Assembly (NCBI GenBank): GCA_946480545.1
Contig: CAMLKY010000034.1
Span: 1-10,341, forward strand
Direction: 5' to 3'
Source of the DNA: an uncultured Acidobacteriota bacterium
GTDB taxonomy: Bacteria; Acidobacteriota; Blastocatellia; Pyrinomonadales; Pyrinomonadaceae
DNA length: 10,341 nt
This document shows, piece after piece, positions 6,037 to 10,341 of this stretch (position 1 is the stretch's first letter; every line of letters begins with the position of its first letter). A program made the position numbers and the translations under genes. Under the pieces are notes generated by a model that saw only the letters and a list, made by a program, of their open reading frames with translations, made no database searches and was not told the DNA's origin.

Positions 6037-6765
6037 CTATTGCGGTTGTGGCGAAGCAGGAACCGAAAGAGCTCCGCCCGCAAAATCGTAGATCACATAT
6101 AAGTTCAGTGCGTTGTCTTTTACCTCAGCACGAACGTCGGTAACAGCAGCCTTGAGGTTTCCATTGGCGGCGGCAATAGGCAGATCGACCGCTACCTGCC
6201 GCCCATCAATGAGTCGGACCGGGTTCACACGAGTGTTCAGTGTTGACTGAACTATCGGCGTAACCAGTGCGGACACCACCGGGTTCACGCCGTCGAGATT
6301 CACCGTCTCGACGTTTATCTGACCGAAGACAACTTGATTCTGCGCATCGAACCGCATCTCGAAATTCGATTGCGCCCAACCCGTGAATCTCAAACATCCT
6401 ACTGGCGAAGCGTAGCTCCCGGTAAACGCGAGCGGGGCCGAGATCTTGCCGTTATCGAAGTTCACGCCGGTCTGGACCCCGCTTCCCTGCTGCTGGATAA
6501 TGATCCGGCCTTCGCAGTCGCCGGTCTGCTCGCTCAATGGGAACGCCGGGGCGTTCATCTCCTGAAAGATCGTCCCCAGGACCTCGTTAAAAAACTGCTG
6601 CCTAAGAACTATCTGTGCCGCTCCCGGAGGCACCCCACCGGGATCCGGCGCCTGAATCGGCGTGCCCGGTGCGATCACCGCTTTGGGCACGCCTACAAAA
6701 AGGTAAAAGACGACCGCACCGCCGAGTACGAATCCGATCAGCAGACCTATGACCAGTCGTCCCAT
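6037..6765 (-). CDS. Single-pass membrane-anchored beta-rich protein, unknown function
   Basis: 242 residues. MGRLVIGLLIGFVLGGAVVFYLF (1-23) is a Gly-rich transmembrane anchor with no cleavage or lipobox site, followed by a Pro-rich linker (29-48) and a domain of alternating short beta stretches (50-232). Two cysteines, Cys84 and Cys124, could form a disulfide outside the cytoplasm. The pattern of an N-terminal amphipathic stretch (FFNEVLGTIFQEM, 58-70), long beta strands and a later helix (VSALVTPIVQSTLNTRV, 164-180) recalls tubular lipid-binding (TULIP-like or DUF4403/DUF2993-like) proteins, but this is only a resemblance. The ATG at 6765 is one base after the TAG of the upstream lipoprotein gene. 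GGCGAGA across that junction is the likely ribosome binding site, so translation should be coupled. The two products probably act together in the envelope. Confidence 0.75.
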   Translation of the reverse strand: MGRLVIGLLIGFVLGGAVVFYLFVGVPKAVIAPGTPIQAPDPGGVPPGAAQIVLRQQFFNEVLGTIFQEMNAPAFPLSEQTGDCEGRIIIQQQGSGVQTGVNFDNGKISAPLAFTGSYASPVGCLRFTGWAQSNFEMRFDAQNQVVFGQINVETVNLDGVNPVVSALVTPIVQSTLNTRVNPVRLIDGRQVAVDLPIAAANGNLKAAVTDVRAEVKDNALNLYVIYDFAGGALSVPASPQPQ

Positions 6766-6766
6766 G

Positions 6767-7672
6767 CTATCTCGCCGGCGATGTCATCGGTGACGGTGAA
6801 GCATTTGCCGAATTTGCGGGAGGCGCGGCCTGCTGCATCATCTGTGCGAGTACCTGGCCCACGACCTGGAATATTGCCGTCGCCTGAGCCTTCACCTGTT
6901 CCGAGTCGATCTTCTGATAATCCGTCGGAAGAGTGAACATGTTCGCATCCGGTGTGGTCTTTATGTCGGTCATTTCGGTCAGGACCCGAAGACCCTTGAA
7001 ACCTTGAACATTTCCGCCCGATTGCGATTGTGAAATGGTCTCACTTCGGATAGGCAAGCTTGTTTCTTTATCGACCAGGATATAAGACTCAGTCGCGACC
7101 GTGCCTGCCTGCGTTGCCGTATTCGCGGCAGCGCTGTAGACGTATTTCACAACCGTCCTGCCATTGTGCGTCTCTTCGCCGGCAAGCCTGAGACCTGGGA
7201 TCGCTTTGACCTGCTGAACGATCTGCTCGGGCATCAAGAGCCGACGAACTTCAAACCCTACAGCTTCCTTGGTGAGCTCCGCATACTGTTTTCGATTCGG
7301 TAGAATCAGATAGTTCATCCCACCTTTATCCAGGTAGATGATCTTTTCGTTTGTCGGGAGCGAGAACTCCATGACCCGATCAGCACCCGAACGCGCGACG
7401 ACGGCACCAAGCGTCGGAAGCGTGGTCGTCTGATTTTCGCCTACGGCCTGGAACGAAAGACGAACATTTGCCTGGTATTGATCAGGCTCACCTGTCGTGA
7501 TCGCGGTCGTATTGGTTGTCGTGCTGTTTAGGTTGGTGTTAGCAAGTAAATTCGTATTCGTGTTGGTGCTCGTGTTCGTCACCGTGTTCGTCCCCGGAGC
7601 ACCGCACCCGGATACGACCAAACTCGTTGCCAAGGCTGCCGTTATAACAAGCCCGTTTCTTATCTGTCGCAT
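6767..7672 (-). CDS. Predicted outer-envelope lipoprotein with LolA/DUF4412-like domain
   Basis: 301 residues. The ATG at 7672 follows a strong GAGGAGG (7686-7680) with a 7-base spacer. The signal peptide MRQIRNGLVITAALATSLVVSGC ends in lipobox V20-S21-G22-C23, so Cys23 should be lipidated. Residues 27-60 are a Thr/Asn-repeat linker of the NTNTN type, then a beta-rich domain (about 65-255) follows. This domain has the feel of the LolA/LppX/DUF4412 half-barrel: YQANVRLSFQ opening, KIIYLDKGGMNYLILPNRKQYAEL (110-133) and a close near LTEMTDIKTTPDANMFTLPTDYQKI (231-255), where DUF4412-type proteins end with an F-x-(I/L)-P-x-x-Y motif. The C-terminus is Gln/Ala/Pro/Ser-rich. The family call is from pattern only. 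It lies 68 bases after pcrA on the same strand and is coupled to the membrane-anchored protein gene by a one-base gap. Confidence 0.8.
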   Translation of the reverse strand: MRQIRNGLVITAALATSLVVSGCGAPGTNTVTNTSTNTNTNLLANTNLNSTTTNTTAITTGEPDQYQANVRLSFQAVGENQTTTLPTLGAVVARSGADRVMEFSLPTNEKIIYLDKGGMNYLILPNRKQYAELTKEAVGFEVRRLLMPEQIVQQVKAIPGLRLAGEETHNGRTVVKYVYSAAANTATQAGTVATESYILVDKETSLPIRSETISQSQSGGNVQGFKGLRVLTEMTDIKTTPDANMFTLPTDYQKIDSEQVKAQATAIFQVVGQVLAQMMQQAAPPANSANASPSPMTSPAR

Positions 7673-7709
7673 AATCTTGCCTCCTCAAAGCATGACCTAA
7701 AACGGTACA

Positions 7710-7737
7710 ACTGTAGGTACTCGGGTATGATTTGCAA
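7710..7737 (-). promoter_or_regulatory. Possible promoter for the lipoprotein/membrane protein pair
   Basis: On the - strand, TTGCAA (7737-7732) is separated by 16 bases from TACAGT (7715-7710); each hexamer matches consensus at four of six positions. A start near 7703 would leave a leader of about 30 bases that includes the GAGGAGG ribosome binding site. The 68-base gap after pcrA shows no terminator, so read-through from pcrA is also possible. Confidence 0.3.
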
Positions 7738-7740
7738 GCT

Positions 7741-10152
7741 TTATGCCTTTTCAAGGTTGGCGTATTTTTCGATGAGCTTTTTTTGACCGTATCCCGGGAA
7801 GCTTATCGTGAGTTTCACGTTGTCGCCGCTTCCCTCGCGGCGAAGCACAAGGCCGGTTCCGTACTTCTCATGTCGGACATGTGAGCCTGGAAGGAACCCA
7901 TTTGCGATTTTCGATTTTCGATCTTCGATTTCGCCCTTTGGCGTGGCCTGTGCGCGAAGTTTATCGAACCCGCGCGGCGGTTTTTGCTCAGCGTTATCGG
8001 GTTTTGGCCGTGTAGCGTCATTTCGCGTCTCACCGCGATTCTTGAAAAATTCGGCTACGGCGTCGCTGCTGTTATACGTTTTTCCGGAATAGAGATTCTT
8101 TGGCTTCTCGCGCCGCGTCTCACCTCTTAAGGCACTCACTGCGTAACGATTCTCCGAAGATCCGCGGGCGAACGATAGCCACGAGGATCCGTACGAAAGG
8201 TCCTCGATCAGGTCGAGCGGCATTTCGTTCAGGAATTGCGATGGCTCGGCAGCGATCTCCTCGCCATACACTCGACGCCGCATCGAATGCGTCACATACA
8301 GGATCCGCTCGGCACGCGTGATCGCGACGTACGCGAGCCGCCGCTCCTCTTCCATTTCCTTTTCGTCGCTGAGGCTGCGCGAATGCGGAAACACACCGTC
8401 CTCGAGTCCGACGAGAAACACGATCGGAAACTCCAGGCCCTTTGCCGAGTGGACCGTCATAAGCGTCACGCCCGCATTGCGATCGTACTTATCTGTGTCA
8501 GCCGTAAGCGCTGCATGATCGATGAAATCTCGCAGACCCATCTCCTCGGAATTGTCGTAATCGACGGCGGCGTTGACGAGCTCTTCCAGATTTTCGAGTC
8601 GAGCCGCCGCTTCGTCCGAATCCTCCGTGCGAAGCATCTGCGAGTAGCCCGTATCATCGATGGCCGCGATGACGACATCGGAAACCTTCCGATCGGTGCC
8701 TTCGACCTCACCCGCCACGCGCTGGAGCTTCTCGATGACGCCCTTAAAGGTCCTCAGAGCCTCCTTCGCGCGCGGCGTCAGTGCCGATGTCACGCCTGAC
8801 ATCTGATCGGTCACGATCGCGATCGTTTCCCAAAGCGAAACTCCCAGGTCTCGAGCTCGAAAAAGCAGCTCGTCCATCGAGGTTTTACCAAGACCTCGCG
8901 ATGGCGTGTTTATCACGCGGAGAAGTGCGACATCGTCGGCCGGGTTCAGTGCAAGCTTGAGATACGAGATTATGTCTTTCACCTCGGCACGCTCGTAGAA
9001 CGAGAAGCCGCCGACGATGTTGTAATCGATACGAAGACGACGCAGGGCTTCCTCGAAAACGCGCGACTGAGCGTTAGTCCGGTAGAGCACGGCGATCCTC
9101 TCGCCGGGGTTCTTCCGTTGGTGGTCTTCTATCTTTGACGCAACAAACCGGCCTTCCCCGTCGGCGTCCCGCGCCTGGTAGTAGTAGATCTTCTCGCCGC
9201 CCGGATTCGCGGTCCAGAGCTTTTTCTTTTTCTGATTTACGTTGTTCTCGATTATCGCGTGCGCGGTATCCAGGATCGTCTGCGTGGAACGATAATTCTG
9301 CTCGAGAAGGATGACCTTGGCATTCGGAAAGTGCTGCTCGAAGTCGAGAATGTTCTTGATGTCTGCTTGCCGAAATCCGTAGATGCTCTGGGCATCATCG
9401 CCAACTACACAGATATTCTGCTGCTTCTCGGTGAGATAGTTGATCATCGCGAACTGCAGTGAGTTCGTGTCCTGGTATTCGTCGACGAGAATGTACTTGA
9501 AACGGTCGTTGTACTTTTCGCGCACTTCCACCGACCTTCGGAGCAGCCGTACGGTCTTGATAAGCAGATCGTCGAAATCGAGAGCGTTCGCCGTACGAAG
9601 TCGCTCTTCGTACATCCGGAAAACCTTCGCCGTCGCGGCACGCTTGTCATCGGTCTGCTCTACACGCGATGTGTAGATCTCGACGTCTTCACCGCGGTTC
9701 TTCGCCGCACTTATCGCATTACGCACAACGCGCGGAACGATCTGCTTTTCGTCGAGACCCAGATCCTTGATGCACGCTTTGACGACCTTCTGCGAATCGT
9801 CAGTGTCGTAGATCGTAAAAGTCTTTTTGTAACCTTCCTCGAGCTTCTCGATATCCTGGCGAAGAATCCGAACACAGAGACTATGAAACGTCGAGATCAG
9901 CGGAAACGAGCGCAGCGTCTGTCCTTTGAGCAGATCCTCGATCCGGGAGCGCATCTCACCCGCCGCCTTGTTTGTGAATGTTACGGCGAGGATATTCTTC
10001 GGCTCGACCTTTTTCTCTGCGATGAGGTACGCGATACGAACCGTGATGACCCGCGTTTTACCCGAGCCGGCGCCCGCCAGGATGAGCAACGGCCCTTCAG
10101 TGGTCTTTACGGCCTCGACCTGCTGCGGATTGAGTGAGGATAGGATTTCCAT
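7741..10152 (-). CDS. pcrA: ATP-dependent 3'-5' DNA helicase PcrA/UvrD (superfamily 1)
   Basis: 803 residues from the ATG at 10152. SF1A helicase motifs appear in order: Q motif LNPQQVEAV (7-15), Walker A GAGSGKTR (27-34), Ia TFTNKAAGEM (58-67), Walker B VDEYQDTN (223-230), III GDDAQSIYGFR (251-261), IV EQNYRST (284-290), V TVHSAKGLEF (566-575) and VI EERRLAYVAITRAE (602-615). The C-terminal module GSHVRHEKYGTGLV...YANLEKA (756-803) is the Tudor-like domain by which PcrA/UvrD bind RNA polymerase. PcrA acts in nucleotide excision repair, removal of RecA or stalled polymerases, and rolling-circle replication. A TTG seven codons upstream (10173) has no ribosome binding site and overlaps the predicted -10 box, so I chose the ATG, which has a modest GGAAG (10162-10158). 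The linker 660-755 is poorly conserved and residues 741-750 are encoded by a 7-base tandem repeat. Confidence 0.96.
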   Translation of the reverse strand: MEILSSLNPQQVEAVKTTEGPLLILAGAGSGKTRVITVRIAYLIAEKKVEPKNILAVTFTNKAAGEMRSRIEDLLKGQTLRSFPLISTFHSLCVRILRQDIEKLEEGYKKTFTIYDTDDSQKVVKACIKDLGLDEKQIVPRVVRNAISAAKNRGEDVEIYTSRVEQTDDKRAATAKVFRMYEERLRTANALDFDDLLIKTVRLLRRSVEVREKYNDRFKYILVDEYQDTNSLQFAMINYLTEKQQNICVVGDDAQSIYGFRQADIKNILDFEQHFPNAKVILLEQNYRSTQTILDTAHAIIENNVNQKKKKLWTANPGGEKIYYYQARDADGEGRFVASKIEDHQRKNPGERIAVLYRTNAQSRVFEEALRRLRIDYNIVGGFSFYERAEVKDIISYLKLALNPADDVALLRVINTPSRGLGKTSMDELLFRARDLGVSLWETIAIVTDQMSGVTSALTPRAKEALRTFKGVIEKLQRVAGEVEGTDRKVSDVVIAAIDDTGYSQMLRTEDSDEAAARLENLEELVNAAVDYDNSEEMGLRDFIDHAALTADTDKYDRNAGVTLMTVHSAKGLEFPIVFLVGLEDGVFPHSRSLSDEKEMEEERRLAYVAITRAERILYVTHSMRRRVYGEEIAAEPSQFLNEMPLDLIEDLSYGSSWLSFARGSSENRYAVSALRGETRREKPKNLYSGKTYNSSDAVAEFFKNRGETRNDATRPKPDNAEQKPPRGFDKLRAQATPKGEIEDRKSKIANGFLPGSHVRHEKYGTGLVLRREGSGDNVKLTISFPGYGQKKLIEKYANLEKA
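7905..7932. repeat. Four 7-base tandem repeats inside the pcrA linker
   Basis: On the + strand the units are CGATTTT (7905), CGATTTT (7912), CGATCTT (7919) and CGATTTC (7926). On the coding strand this is ATCGAAA-type repetition, encoding EIEDRKSKIA (residues 741-750), just before the C-terminal RNA-polymerase-binding module. The 7-base period passes through all three reading frames without a stop. It is a direct repeat, not a palindrome, but shares its period with the intergenic elements. Confidence 0.85.
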
Positions 10153-10172
10153 TGAACTTCCGTGAAAGCTCA

Positions 10173-10201
10173 ATGGTAAGATTTCGCGTTGCCGCGGTCA
10201 A
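10173..10201 (-). promoter_or_regulatory. Sigma70-type promoter of pcrA
   Basis: On the - strand, TTGACC (10201-10196, five of six consensus bases) is separated by exactly 17 bases from TACCAT (10178-10173, four of six). A start near 10166 gives a leader of about 14 bases holding the GGAAG ribosome binding site before the ATG at 10152. The box overlaps the alternative TTG start at 10173, which argues against that start. Confidence 0.55.
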
Positions 10202-10248
10202 AGAACGCGCTTATTGAGCGGTGGTTTTGATTCCGGAGGCTCTGTGTT

Positions 10249-10307
10249 TGCGGCTTCGGGACTCTGCGAAAAAACTGTTCGAGTTCTCGCAAAGGTGCTA
10301 AGCCGCA
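10249..10307. repeat. Nested inverted repeat upstream of pcrA
   Basis: The outer arms TGCGGCTT (10249-10256) and AAGCCGCA (10300-10307) pair perfectly; the inner arms TGCGA (10265-10269) and TCGCA (10287-10291) nest inside them. No T-run follows on either strand. On the - strand the right side reads GCGGCTTAGCACCTTTGCGA then GAAC, reminiscent of the GCGTGAGAA arm of the hairpin at 2891-2937, so the two may belong to one dispersed family. No gene could be supported in 10202-10341. Confidence 0.6.
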
Positions 10308-10341
10308 AGCCGTTGTTGCTCTACGATGTTATTTGACGAGC

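Noticed and set aside
6334..6936. + strand frame of 200 codons antisense to the envelope gene pair
   Set aside because: It crosses the junction of two well-supported - strand genes and shows no motif or ribosome binding site.
7536..7594. Repetitive GT/TTCG-rich stretch in the lipoprotein gene as an independent repeat element
   Set aside because: It encodes the Asn/Thr linker after the lipobox; its repetitiveness is explained by the NTNTN protein sequence.
10153..10173. TTG start of PcrA at 10173
   Set aside because: No ribosome binding site, and it overlaps the predicted -10 box; the ATG at 10152 has GGAAG upstream and gives the normal family N-terminus.

Overview
The window looks like chromosomal DNA of a GC-moderate Gram-negative bacterium. 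My best guess is Acidobacteriota, class Blastocatellia (Pyrinomonadaceae-like). This is inference from three things: two lipoproteins with Asn/Thr/Ser-rich 'NTNTN' stretches just after the lipobox cysteine, an unusually long acidic tail on ribosomal protein S2, and intergenic palindromes built from 7-base units. No rRNA, tRNA, CRISPR array, transposase, phage gene or recognisable defence system was seen.

Left part (1-3519, + strand) is a conserved translation and growth cluster: the end of rpsI (S9), then rpsB (S2), tsf (EF-Ts), pyrH (UMP kinase) and frr (ribosome recycling factor). The order is the classic bacterial one, but three of the four gaps hold an obvious inverted repeat and the rpsB-tsf gap holds a weaker hairpin. 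The tsf-pyrH gap is almost entirely a palindrome of ten and a half 7-base units, and its right arm contains the only Shine-Dalgarno-like bases for pyrH. A large heptad palindrome at 3531-3653 ends the cluster, where frr meets a convergent lipoprotein gene. The uppS/cdsA genes that often follow frr are absent.

Right part (3652-10152, - strand), read in its own direction: pcrA/uvrD helicase with a good sigma70-type promoter; a LolA/DUF4412-like lipoprotein one base away from a membrane-anchored beta-rich protein (translationally coupled pair); a stand-alone B12-binding-type radical SAM enzyme ending at a strong intrinsic terminator; and a small lipoprotein with its own consensus promoter so close to the ATG that the mRNA should be leaderless or nearly so.

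Functionally, the left half is housekeeping translation, the far right is DNA repair/replication, and the middle holds three uncharacterised envelope proteins plus one radical SAM enzyme of unknown substrate. The most unusual signal is the recurrence of 7-base-periodic repeats with different unit sequences at 103-151, 2056-2129, 3531-3653 and, remarkably, inside the pcrA reading frame at 7905-7932.
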